From: Pseudomonas sp. ICMP 561
GTDB lineage: Bacteria > Pseudomonadota > Gammaproteobacteria > Pseudomonadales > Pseudomonadaceae
Reading direction: 5' to 3'
Assembly (NCBI RefSeq): GCF_002699985.1
Contig: NZ_LKBT01000020.1
Location: 1-57,822 of the forward strand
Length of the DNA: 57,822 bases
Part shown: piece by piece, positions 40,177 to 48,196 of the stretch
Layout: every line of letters begins with the position of its first letter
Position numbering within the stretch: the first letter of the stretch is position 1
Made by a program: the position numbers and the translations under genes
Notes under the pieces: model-generated
The model's input: the letters and a program-made list of their open reading frames with translations, nothing else
What the model was told of the DNA's origin: nothing
The model's database searches: none

Positions 40177-41274
40177 TTACTTCGGCAATTCCGCCTTGAT
40201 GCCTTCGACGTAATAGTTCATCGAGGCCAGTTCTGCATTGGTCGCAACCTTGCCTTCCGGGATTTTTACTGCGCCGGTCTGATCCTTGATCGGGCCGGTG
40301 AACGGGTGGAACGCGCCACTTTTGATGTCGGCAATGATCTTCTCGGCTTCTGCCTTGACGTCCGCCGGGACGATATCGCTGATCGGCAACTCAACCGTGC
40401 CTTCCTTCAGGCCGCCCCAGTAATCCTGAGATTTCCAGGTGCCGTTGATCACGCCTTCTGTGGCCTGAATGTAATGCGGTCCCCAGTTGTTGACGATGGA
40501 GGTCAGCACCGCTTTCGGGCCGAAGTGAGCCATGTCCGAGGCATAACCCACGGCGTAGACGCCACGACGCTCAGCCGTCTGGATCGGCGCCGGGCTGTCG
40601 GTGTGCTGGAACATGACGTCCACGCCCTGGTCGATCAGTGCGTTGGCGGCGTCAGCTTCTTTGCCCGGATCGAACCAGGAGTTGACCCACACGACTTTGA
40701 TCTCGGTGCCCGGGTTGTATTTGTTCAATGCCAGCTGAATGGCGTCGATGTCACGCAGTACTTCAGGAATCGGGAACGAGGCTACGTAACCGATCTTTTT
40801 GGTCTTGGTCATTTTTGCCGCAAGAAACCCGCCGACGTAGCGACCTTCATAGGTGCGCGCCAGATAGGTACCCATGTTCTTGTCTTGCTTGTAGCCGGTC
40901 GCGTGCTCGAAAGTCACTTTCGGGAACTGCTTGGCGACTTTCAACGTCGGGTTCATGTAACCAAACGAGGTGGTGAAGACCAGATCGTAGCCACCTTTGG
41001 CCATATTGCGGATCACGCGCTCAGCGTCTGCGCCTTCCGGCACGTTTTCGACATAGCTGGTGGTGACCTTGTCGCCCAAAGCTTCAACCATGGCCTTGCG
41101 GCCCTGTTCATGCTGATACGTCCAGCCGTGATCGCCGATCGGGCCGATATAGACGAAGCCGACTTTCAACGGGTCTGCCGCTGATGCCAGCAGGCTGGAA
41201 CCTAGGCCAACGACCGCGGCCATGGCACACAGCAATTTTTTCAGGGGGCGACGCGGGTGTGTGGTGGAGTGCAT
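40177..41274 (-). CDS. BMP-family nucleoside/base-binding protein of an ABC transporter
   Basis: 365 residues. ATG at 41274 (MHSTTHPRRPLKKLLCAMAA) opens a signal peptide cleaved after SLLASA near 32. The mature protein has the BMP/PnrA fold: KVGFVYIGPIGDHGWTYQHE near its N-terminus, GYDLVFTTSFGYMNP, and VMFQHTDSPAPIQTAERRGV. BMP proteins bind nucleosides or nucleobases for CUT2-like ABC importers. It is likely the partner of the ATPase/permease operon at 46-49.8 kb, although separated from it, and shares a promoter motif with it (41335-41357). No lipobox, so it is probably a free periplasmic protein. Confidence 0.92.
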   Translation of the reverse strand: MHSTTHPRRPLKKLLCAMAAVVGLGSSLLASAADPLKVGFVYIGPIGDHGWTYQHEQGRKAMVEALGDKVTTSYVENVPEGADAERVIRNMAKGGYDLVFTTSFGYMNPTLKVAKQFPKVTFEHATGYKQDKNMGTYLARTYEGRYVGGFLAAKMTKTKKIGYVASFPIPEVLRDIDAIQLALNKYNPGTEIKVVWVNSWFDPGKEADAANALIDQGVDVMFQHTDSPAPIQTAERRGVYAVGYASDMAHFGPKAVLTSIVNNWGPHYIQATEGVINGTWKSQDYWGGLKEGTVELPISDIVPADVKAEAEKIIADIKSGAFHPFTGPIKDQTGAVKIPEGKVATNAELASMNYYVEGIKAELPK

Positions 41275-41334
41275 CGGGTCTAGCTCCTTTTGGTCTTGTT
41301 GGCACGGCCGTCTAAGCGGGTTGCTCGAACAATG

Positions 41335-41357
41335 CAAAAAACTGACCAACTGGACAG
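41335..41357. promoter_or_regulatory. Putative TetR (RutR-like) operator before the BMP gene
   Basis: CTGTCCA GT TGGTCAG followed by TTTTTTG (read on the minus strand), a 7-2-7 dyad ending 61 bases before the BMP start codon. Close matches lie before the ABC ATPase (49810) and NCS2 permease (53258) genes. The layout equals the known RutR site TTGACCA-N2-TGGTCAA. Confidence 0.6.
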
Positions 41358-41458
41358 TTAATGACAGGGCTTCATCTGCGATGGCTTTCCCGCGATACAG
41401 ACGACACCGGACGGTGCATTCCAGCCCAACGTTGCTGCTAACTGGTGCGCCCATGATC

Positions 41459-41532
41459 TGTAGGAGCTGCCGAAGGCTGCGAATGACAGCGTGTCAGTCG
41501 GATCGCCTTCGCAGCCTTCGGCAGCTCCTACA
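41459..41532. repeat. Paired inverted REP, CCGAAGGCTGCGA type
   Basis: TGTAGGAGCTGCCGAAGGCT at 41459 and its inverse AGCCTTCGGCAGCTCCTACA ending at 41532. The arm is longer (about 25 bases) and the gap shorter than in the other REPs of the window. Confidence 0.92.
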
Positions 41533-41647
41533 GGAATGCGCGACATCAGATCTCACCCATTTTGAAACCTTTGCTTACACTCGGCACTCTCAACGCCTTG
41601 AACACGTTATCCGGACGTTTCACCCAGGAAGGTTTAAAGGCTAGTCA

Positions 41648-42739
41648 ATGGGCTCAATACTCAAGCAAGAAAAATTTCTCCTGCTCGCGATCATCGCGAC
41701 AGTTGTCGCCTACGTGTTCGAGCATTCGTTCCTCAATAACGGGCAGGGCGTTGCGCTGACGGCGGGGATTGCGCTGGTAGGTTTTATCGTCTGCGCGTCG
41801 TTGCGCGTGGCTCACCATGCGGAGTTGCTTGCAGAGAAAGTCGGCGATCCCTACGGCACCATGATCCTCACCCTTTCGGCGGTGCTGGTCGAAGTGGTCA
41901 TCCTGGCGATCATGATGAGTAACGAGCCGTCGCCAACATTGGTGCGCGACACGATTTACTCCGCAGTGATGCTCGATATCAATGGCATCCTTGGTCTGGC
42001 TGCCCTGATGGGCGGTATCAAGCACGGCGAACAGTCCTACAACGACGATTCAGCCCGCACTTACAGCGTGATGATTCTCACCGCGATGGGCGTTTCCATG
42101 GTGGTTCCCGAGTTCATCCCCGAAGGCGACTGGAAGCTGTATTCGGCGTTCACCATTGGCGCGATGATCCTGCTTTACACCTTGTTCCTGCGCATGCAGG
42201 TCGGGCCGCACAGCTACTTTTTCAGCTACAGCTATCCAGAGAAAAAGAAGCGCAAGGATCAACCTGAAGCCGAGAGCGAACCGGTCAATCTGACGCTGTC
42301 GATCGGGATTCTGATGCTGGGCGTGGTGGTGATTGGTGCACTGGCGGAAGTCATGTCCAAGACCGTTGATCTAGGGCTTGAAGGTACTGGCGCACCGCCG
42401 GTCATGACGGCGATTCTGGTGGCGGCCATTTCTGCCGCGCCGGAGATTCTGACTGCATTGCGCGCTGCTTTGGCAAACCGCATGCAATCGGTGGTGAATA
42501 TCGCGCTGGGTGCGTCGCTATCGACCGTGATCCTGACCGTACCCGTCATGGAAGCCATGGCACTTTACAGCGGCCAACCGTTTCAAATGGCAATGACTCC
42601 GGTGCAGACCGTGATGATTTTCATCACCCTGCTGGTGAGCGCAATCAACCTGAATGATGGTGAAACCAACGCGATAGAGGGCATGACCCACTTTGTGTTG
42701 TTCGCGACGTTCATCATGCTGTCGTTGTTGGGGTTATAG
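41648..42739 (+). CDS. ChaA-type calcium(sodium)/proton antiporter
   Basis: 363-residue inner-membrane protein made of two Na/Ca-exchanger repeats with about eleven helices. The acidic alpha-repeat motifs are visible: DPYGTMILTLSAVLVEVVIL and the second GAPPVMTAILVAAISAAPEIL. A charged cytosolic loop (YPEKKKRKDQPEAESEP) separates the halves. It should exchange Ca2+ (or Na+/K+) against protons. Its presence inside a purine cluster is probably incidental; in P. aeruginosa a similar gene also occupies this neighbourhood. Confidence 0.9.
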   Translation: MGSILKQEKFLLLAIIATVVAYVFEHSFLNNGQGVALTAGIALVGFIVCASLRVAHHAELLAEKVGDPYGTMILTLSAVLVEVVILAIMMSNEPSPTLVRDTIYSAVMLDINGILGLAALMGGIKHGEQSYNDDSARTYSVMILTAMGVSMVVPEFIPEGDWKLYSAFTIGAMILLYTLFLRMQVGPHSYFFSYSYPEKKKRKDQPEAESEPVNLTLSIGILMLGVVVIGALAEVMSKTVDLGLEGTGAPPVMTAILVAAISAAPEILTALRAALANRMQSVVNIALGASLSTVILTVPVMEAMALYSGQPFQMAMTPVQTVMIFITLLVSAINLNDGETNAIEGMTHFVLFATFIMLSLLGL

Positions 42740-42773
42740 CGCTTTCTTGAATTAACGCACCACTGGCTGAATA

Positions 42774-42864
42774 TGTTGGAGCGAGGCTTGCCCGCGAAGG
42801 GCGATGATGCGGTCGTTCTGGTAGAATCCAGGCGTATCATTCGCGGGCAAGCCTCGCTCCAACA
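42774..42864. repeat. Paired inverted REP, GAGGCTTGCCCGCGA type
   Basis: TGTTGGAGCGAGGCTTGCCC at 42774 and its inverse ending in GCTCCAACA at 42864. It separates the convergent antiporter and deaminase genes. Confidence 0.93.
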
Positions 42865-42876
42865 GGAACGCGTTGA

Positions 42877-44232
42877 TCAGCCGCGAATCAACTCTCGCGC
42901 TGCCTGGCTGTGATCAGCAATCAACCCCTTCAGATCGAGCCCTTCGACCTGACCATCAATCACTCTCCACTGGCCGCCAATCATCACCCGATCAGCACGA
43001 TCAGCGCCGCACAACAGCAGCGCCGATAACGGATCATGGCTCCCGGAAAAGCGCAGTTCATCCAGCTTGAACAGTGCCAGGTCCGCTTGTTTACCGACTG
43101 CCAGCTCACCTATGTCGCTACGGCCGAGTAACTGCGCCGAGCCCTTTGTTGCCCAGCCAAGCACCAGCTCGGGTGTGATTTTTTCTGCGCCATAACGCAG
43201 ACGTTGCAGGTACAGCGCCTGCCGCGTTTCGAGGATCATGTTCGAGGCGTCATTGGAGGCCGAGCCGTCTACGCCAAGCCCCAACGGCGCGCCTGCTGCG
43301 ATCAGATCCAGTGTCGGGCAAATGCCGGAAGCCAGGCGCATGTTGGAGCTCGGGCAATGACAAACACCGGTGCCTGCTGCGCCCAGTCGGGCGATTTCGT
43401 CAGGGTTGAAATGAATGCCGTGGGCCAGCCAGGTCCGCGGCCCCAGCCAGCCAACGCTGTCGAGATAATCCACCGTGCGCAGGCCGAAACGCTGCAGGCA
43501 GAAATCTTCTTCATCGAGGGTTTCGGCCAGGTGAGTGTGCAGGCGCACGTCGAGCTTTTCCGCCAGCGCTGCGCTTTCACGCATGATCTGCGGCGTAACT
43601 GAAAAGGGTGAGCATGGCGCCAGGGCGATCTGGATTTGCGCGCCCGCGCCACGCTGGTGATAGCGCTCGATCAGGCGCTGGCTGTCTTCAAGAATCACCT
43701 CTCCCTGCTGCACGGTTTGTTGCGGCGGCAAACCTCCATCGTCTTCACCCAGGCTCATCGAGCCTCGGGTGAGCATGGCGCGCATCCCCAACTCACGGAC
43801 GCTTTCAACCTGAACATCAATGGCGTGTTCCAGCCCGTCCGGAAACAGGTAGTGATGATCCGCCGCTGTGGTGCAACCCGACAGCAGCAGCTCGGCCAGT
43901 GCGACTTTGCTGGCCAGCGCGAGCTTTTCGGGAGTCAGCCTCGCCCAGACCGGATACAAAGTCTTCAGCCACGGAAACAAAGGCTGGTTGACCACCGGAG
44001 CCCAGGCACGGGTCAGGGTTTGATAAAAATGGTGATGGGTGTTGATCAAGCCCGGCAGCAGCACATGCTCGCGGGCGTCGAATACTTGGTCGCACGGGCT
44101 GGCGGGTTGCTGACCCACGCCGAGCATTTCGACGATGACACCGTTTTCAATCACCAGACCGCCTCGGGCATCGAGGGCATTGGCCGTGAAAACAGCGAGG
44201 GGATTTTTCAACCAGATACGGATCGCAGGCAT
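42877..44232 (-). CDS. 8-oxoguanine deaminase (amidohydrolase)
   Basis: 451 residues of the AHS subgroup of amidohydrolases. Metal ligands His66 and His68 (GLINTHHHFYQ), HTHLAET, catalytic His in WLAHGIHFNPDEI, and the metal Asp in LGVDGSASNDASNM. The P. aeruginosa homologue PA0142 deaminates 8-oxoguanine to urate, and sequence and gene order agree with that assignment. The product urate would feed purine catabolism or be exported; the enzyme may also scavenge oxidised guanine. The similar subgroup of hydroxydechloroatrazine/cytosine deaminases is an alternative. Confidence 0.92.
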   Translation of the reverse strand: MPAIRIWLKNPLAVFTANALDARGGLVIENGVIVEMLGVGQQPASPCDQVFDAREHVLLPGLINTHHHFYQTLTRAWAPVVNQPLFPWLKTLYPVWARLTPEKLALASKVALAELLLSGCTTAADHHYLFPDGLEHAIDVQVESVRELGMRAMLTRGSMSLGEDDGGLPPQQTVQQGEVILEDSQRLIERYHQRGAGAQIQIALAPCSPFSVTPQIMRESAALAEKLDVRLHTHLAETLDEEDFCLQRFGLRTVDYLDSVGWLGPRTWLAHGIHFNPDEIARLGAAGTGVCHCPSSNMRLASGICPTLDLIAAGAPLGLGVDGSASNDASNMILETRQALYLQRLRYGAEKITPELVLGWATKGSAQLLGRSDIGELAVGKQADLALFKLDELRFSGSHDPLSALLLCGADRADRVMIGGQWRVIDGQVEGLDLKGLIADHSQAARELIRG

Positions 44233-44353
44233 CGTGCCGGCTCCTCTGAAAGACAGGTTCAGGTTAGCCAGCTCAGTGTTGCCCTGTCTGCTGATCCAGG
44301 GTCGCCTGCGCTTTGCAGCGTCGGCGAGGCCGAGATTCTACCTGTGAACCCCG

Positions 44354-44430
44354 GCAGGAGCCAACTTGTTGGCGAGAGGGTTATACGCGGTGATTCAGGT
44401 CTACCGCCTCGCGAACAAGTTCGCTCCTAC
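44354..44430. repeat. Short REP-like pair, AACTTGTTGGCGA type
   Basis: CAGGAGCCAACTTGTTGGCG at 44354 and TCGCGAACAAGTTCGCTCCT to 44430, partly divergent arms with the REP head AGGAGC. It lies between the deaminase and SDR genes. Confidence 0.75.
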
Positions 44431-44486
44431 CGGTTAGTGTGGTGCCAGGCGGTCGCTCCTACGTGAGAGCATTCCGATTCGCCACT

Positions 44487-45173
44487 TCACCAGGGAATAG
44501 TTTCGCCCTTGTAGTCCACAAAATGATGTCCGCCTTTACCCGCATAGGCCACGAGCTGTTCCACCAGCCCGCTAGTACTGGTTTTAACGTCGATAGCCGC
44601 ACCTTCGCCGCCCATATCGGTTTTCACCCAGCCCGGGTGTAAAGACAAAACGGTTGGGCGAGGCGCTGGCAACTGCAGGACGAAAGTGTTGGTCAGGGAG
44701 TTGAGGGCTGCTTTGCTCGCCTTGTACAGCGAAGCATCTGCCCCGTCCGGACAGGTAACGCTGCCAAATCGGGAACTCATGAAAGCCAATACACCTGTAG
44801 TGGGCCGGATCTGCTGAACGAGGCGTTCAGCCAGCCGGATAGGTGCTATAGCGTTAGTGAGGAACAATTGAGTCAGTTCCGCCGTGGTGACCTGCTCGGC
44901 ACTTTGTGGCCTCGGCCCCATGATCCCGGCATTGATGACCAGCGCATCGAAGACTTGCCCCTCCAGTTTGTTTTTCAGAGCATCCAGAGATGCGACGTCA
45001 TCCAGATCAAGAGTCTCAATACGGACGCCGGATATTGCTTTGAGATCAGTTGCTTTTTGTGGATCGCGAACGGTGGCAGTGACGTTCCAGTTTTGTTCAG
45101 TCAGCCGTTTGACCAGTCCCAGGCCGATGCCACGAGAGGCGCCGACGATCAGTGCAGTTTTTTGAGTGGACAA
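44487..45173 (-). CDS. Short-chain dehydrogenase/reductase
   Basis: 228-residue SDR of the C-factor/CsgA-like type. NAD(P)-binding GASRGIGLGL at 11-20, NAG motif in VINAGIMGP, catalytic Ser in FMSSRFGS, and YKASK for Tyr and Lys. The start is TTG at 45173 supported by AAGGAG seven bases before it. It lies 22 bases downstream of a MerR regulator gene on the same strand, so the two are one operon. Substrate unknown. Confidence 0.9.
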   Translation of the reverse strand: MSTQKTALIVGASRGIGLGLVKRLTEQNWNVTATVRDPQKATDLKAISGVRIETLDLDDVASLDALKNKLEGQVFDALVINAGIMGPRPQSAEQVTTAELTQLFLTNAIAPIRLAERLVQQIRPTTGVLAFMSSRFGSVTCPDGADASLYKASKAALNSLTNTFVLQLPAPRPTVLSLHPGWVKTDMGGEGAAIDVKTSTSGLVEQLVAYAGKGGHHFVDYKGETIPW

Positions 45174-45195
45174 GAGTTTTCTCCTTGAAAAGTTA

Positions 45196-45546
45196 TCAGG
45201 GGCTCAGCGGGCAGCTCTGGCCCAGACGATTCTGTAACTCGATGCGCAGTTCGCCGAGTTCAGCGATGCGTGTCTCGATCAGCACGAGTTTGTCCCGAAG
45301 TAATTGAGCAATGGCCAGGTCTGGCGCTGGGGCCTTCCAGAGTTCGGCAACGCTGTGGCCGATTTCGTTCAGGCTGAAACCCAGGCGCTGCGCGGTTTTG
45401 ATGAACTGCACCAGTTGCACCATCTCCGCAGGATAGTGCCGATAGCCGTTATCGCTGCGTTGCGCTGCAATCAAACCACGCTGCTCATAGAACCGCAGAG
45501 TGTCGCGGCTGACCGCGGTGGCTTGAGCCAATTCACCAATGCGCAT
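45196..45546 (-). CDS. MerR-family transcriptional regulator
   Basis: 116 residues: N-terminal MerR HTH (MRIGELAQATAVSRDTLRFY, EQRGLIAAQRSDNGYRHYP, 1-45) and a dimerisation coiled coil, ending LGQSCPLSP. One Cys near the C-terminus, without the paired cysteines of metal sensors, so it probably senses an organic or redox signal. It is divergent from the membrane-protein gene at 45627, whose promoter has a perfect MerR-type palindrome, and co-transcribed with the SDR gene. Confidence 0.92.
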   Translation of the reverse strand: MRIGELAQATAVSRDTLRFYEQRGLIAAQRSDNGYRHYPAEMVQLVQFIKTAQRLGFSLNEIGHSVAELWKAPAPDLAIAQLLRDKLVLIETRIAELGELRIELQNRLGQSCPLSP

Positions 45547-45563
45547 TTTTCCGTTCCTTGGGG

Positions 45564-45594
45564 TTGACCCTGGAGCGTACTCCAGCCTTTAGCC
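45564..45594 (+). promoter_or_regulatory. MerR-type promoter and operator
   Basis: -35 TTGACC (45564-45569), then the perfect 16-base palindrome CTGGAGCGTACTCCAG (45570-45585) inside a 19-base spacer, and a poor -10 (TTAGCC, 45589-45594). The orientation drives the membrane-protein gene at 45627. A poor -10 with a long spacer is what MerR activators correct. Confidence 0.8.
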
Positions 45595-45626
45595 TGTTGG
45601 AATGTTAAATCCTCTGGAGTGTTTAT

Positions 45627-46109
45627 ATGTGGCAACCGCAACACTATCGCCAACTTGTCCGTGCCAGTGGCTGGTACGACCTGATCGTCACGGCCGCTTT
45701 TGTAACGCCTTGGAGTTTTGTCGCCTTGCACGGGCTGCTATCCAGTGTGAGCCAAGCCTGGAATGTTCCCGGCACGCTGCCACCGTTCGAGCCCATGCAT
45801 ATGTTGATGGCCAACTTGCTGGGTTCGATTGTTTGCGTGTGGTCAGTGCTTCGGATTCGCGATCCGCAGATGATTTTCGGACGTTACGACGCGGCAGGTC
45901 GACTGCTCTTCGCGACGTGGCAGGCCTATGCCCTGATGCAGGGGGCAACGTGGCTGCTGACGGGATTCCTGGTCATGGAATTGATGTGGGCGGTTTTGCA
46001 GTTATTACCAGTCCGCTCAACGTACGACGACGTAGGACCGGCTTTAGCCGGGAGGCGGCCAGTACATCCACCATATTGTCATGGCCTGGAGCAAAGCCCT
46101 CCCGGCTGA
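45627..46109 (+). CDS. Small membrane protein under MerR control; C-terminus from a REP
   Basis: 160 codons; four hydrophobic helices at about 19-38, 55-78, 92-110 and 113-132, N-terminal region basic. No family assigned with confidence. The conserved-looking part ends near ELMWAVLQLLPV (about 128). From TYDDVGPALAGRRPV onward the frame translates the REP element at 46032-46121, and the TGA stop lies inside its right arm. It is expressed from a MerR-type promoter. The natural end of the gene was probably lost when the REP arrived. Confidence 0.75.
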   Translation: MWQPQHYRQLVRASGWYDLIVTAAFVTPWSFVALHGLLSSVSQAWNVPGTLPPFEPMHMLMANLLGSIVCVWSVLRIRDPQMIFGRYDAAGRLLFATWQAYALMQGATWLLTGFLVMELMWAVLQLLPVRSTYDDVGPALAGRRPVHPPYCHGLEQSPPG

Positions 46110-46121
46110 AGCCGGTCCTAC
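46032..46121. repeat. Paired inverted REP inside a coding frame, GGCTTTAGCC family
   Basis: GTAGGACCGGCTTTAGCCGG at 46032 and the inverse (CCCGGCTGAAGCCGGTCCTA) ending at 46121. The right arm has TGA where sister copies have TAA, and this triplet stops the membrane-protein frame. Confidence 0.93.
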
Positions 46122-46155
46122 GGGATGCATGCTTGCCGAGTCATTTCCAGGATTC

Positions 46156-47082
46156 TCAATGCCCCGCCTGCCAGGGCTGTCCTAGCGAAACCGGGGCATA
46201 AAGACGTGTACGCAGGGCATTGCGCGACAGCAGCACCAACACGACGATGGTCGCCACGTAAGGCAGCATTGCCAACAGGTTGGACGGGATCGCCAGGCCG
46301 ATACCCTGCGCCACCAGATGGAGGATGCTGGCGAGGCCGAACAGGTACGCACCCAACAACAGGCGCCACACTCTCCAACTGGCGAACACCACCAGCGCCA
46401 GGGCGATCCAGCCACGACCGGCACTCATGTTTTCGGCCCACATCGGCGTGTACGCCAGAGACAGGTAAGCCCCGGCCAGTCCGGCCATGGCACCACCGAA
46501 CAGCACTGCTAGAGTTCGCACGCGCAGCACCGGCAAGCCCATGGCGCTGGCTGCGTCCGGGTTCTCGCCAACGGCCTGAATGATCAATCCGACGCGGCTT
46601 TTCAGCAGCGTCCAGGCCACGAGGGCAAACAGCGCGAAGGACAGGTACACCAAAATGTCCTGGGCAAACAGCATGCGGCCGATCAACGGGATGTCGCTCA
46701 AGTAGGGGATCAGAATTGGCTCGAAACCTTGCAGCGGTTTACCCACCCAGGCTGCGCCGACGAAGCTCGACAAACCAACGCCAAAGATAGTCAACGCCAA
46801 ACCTGTTGCGACCTGATTGGCATTGAAGACCAGCGCCACCACCGCGAATAATCCCGACAGCAGCATGCCCGCCATCATCGCCAGCAGCACACCGAGCCAC
46901 AGGTTGCCGGTGCTCAAGGCGATGATGAAACCGATCACCGCACCGAACAGCATCATGCCTTCTTGCCCAAGATTGAGAACGCCGCTTTTTTCGCAGATCA
47001 ATTCGCCCAGTGCGACCAGCAGCAGCGGAGTCCCGCAACGCACCATGGCGAAGAAAATATTGCTCAGCAGATCGATATCCAT
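46156..47082 (-). CDS. BMP-type ABC transporter permease, second subunit
   Basis: 308-residue inner-membrane permease of the BPD_transp_2 family (about eight to nine helices; GELICEKSGVLNLGQEGMML near the N-terminus is the diagnostic motif, with GENPDAASAMGLPV as the ATPase-contact loop). With the first permease and the ATPase it forms a nucleoside/nucleobase-type importer. ATG at 47082 overlaps the upstream stop codon (TGATG), so translation is coupled; an alternative GTG is one codon earlier. Confidence 0.93.
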   Translation of the reverse strand: MDIDLLSNIFFAMVRCGTPLLLVALGELICEKSGVLNLGQEGMMLFGAVIGFIIALSTGNLWLGVLLAMMAGMLLSGLFAVVALVFNANQVATGLALTIFGVGLSSFVGAAWVGKPLQGFEPILIPYLSDIPLIGRMLFAQDILVYLSFALFALVAWTLLKSRVGLIIQAVGENPDAASAMGLPVLRVRTLAVLFGGAMAGLAGAYLSLAYTPMWAENMSAGRGWIALALVVFASWRVWRLLLGAYLFGLASILHLVAQGIGLAIPSNLLAMLPYVATIVVLVLLSRNALRTRLYAPVSLGQPWQAGH

Positions 47083-48185
47083 CACACAGCTCCCGTGGCA
47101 GCGGGTGCCATCTGACGTTTGGCCCAGCGCGCATTCAGGCGTGGGCGATAGAGAATCAGCACATCACAGGCCAGCAGGAAAAACAGCATCATGCCTTGAA
47201 ACAGCTGTGTGATGGCTTGCGGCAGGTTAAGAGCCATTTGCGCGTTTTCGCCGCCCAGATAGAGCAACGCCATCAGCAAGCTGGCGAACAGAATCCCGAT
47301 TGGATTCAGGCGGCCGAGAAAGGCCACGGTGATCGCTGCGTAGCCGTAACCCGGCGACACTTGCGGTACTAGCTGACCAATGGGCCCGGCGACTTCGCTT
47401 ACCCCGGCCAATCCTGCGAGGCCGCCGCTTATCAGCAAGGCCAGCCAGACCAGACGTTTTTCGCGAAACCCGACGAAACCTGCAGCGCGTTTATCCAGCC
47501 CCAGCACTTTGATCTGGAAACCGACAAAGCTGCGTTGCAGCAAAACCCAGACTGCGACCAAAGCCAGCAAGGCGAAGTACACACCGGCATGCACGCGGCC
47601 GTCCTCGGTCAGCAGTGGCAAGCGGCTAGCGTCACCAAACATCGCTGACTCAGGGAAATTCATCCCGGCAGGGTCTTTCAACGGTCCATGCACGAAGAAC
47701 AGCAGCAGGTTCAGCGCGATGTAGTTGAGCATGATGCTGGTCAGGATTTCATTGGCATTGAAATGGGTGCGCAGCCAGGCGGTCAAGCCCGCCCATGCCG
47801 CGCCACCGAGTGTGCCAACCAGCAGAACCAGCACCAGTGCCCAGCGGCTTTCCATGTCGATGATATTGACTGCCAGTGCGCTGCCAGCCAGCGCGCCCAT
47901 CAACAATTGGCCTTCGGCACCGATGTTCCAGATACGCGCCTGGTAAGCCACTGCCAAACCCAGCGCGCAGAGCAGAATGGGCAGCGCCTTGACCATCAAT
48001 TCGGATACGCCATACCAGTCGCTGACCGGTGCAATCAGCAACTTATGCAGAGTGAGCAAAGGGTCCAGACCCAGGGCGATAAACAGTAATGAGCCGCAGA
48101 TCAGGGTCAATACAGCGGCCAGCAGCGGCGAAAACCACAGCATGGCCCGCGATTGTTGCCCGCGCGGTTCCAGAGAAAGCAGCAT
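47082..48185 (-). CDS. BMP-type ABC transporter permease, first subunit
   Basis: 367-residue inner-membrane permease, BPD_transp_2 family, about ten helices. ARIWNIGAEGQLLMGALAGS is the family motif equivalent to KSGVLNLGQEG of its partner, and VLGLDKRAAGFVGF the coupling-helix loop. It heterodimerises with the permease encoded immediately downstream. The start is 11 bases after the ATPase gene. Confidence 0.93.
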   Translation of the reverse strand: MLLSLEPRGQQSRAMLWFSPLLAAVLTLICGSLLFIALGLDPLLTLHKLLIAPVSDWYGVSELMVKALPILLCALGLAVAYQARIWNIGAEGQLLMGALAGSALAVNIIDMESRWALVLVLLVGTLGGAAWAGLTAWLRTHFNANEILTSIMLNYIALNLLLFFVHGPLKDPAGMNFPESAMFGDASRLPLLTEDGRVHAGVYFALLALVAVWVLLQRSFVGFQIKVLGLDKRAAGFVGFREKRLVWLALLISGGLAGLAGVSEVAGPIGQLVPQVSPGYGYAAITVAFLGRLNPIGILFASLLMALLYLGGENAQMALNLPQAITQLFQGMMLFFLLACDVLILYRPRLNARWAKRQMAPAATGAV

Positions 48186-48196
48186 CGGAAACTCCG

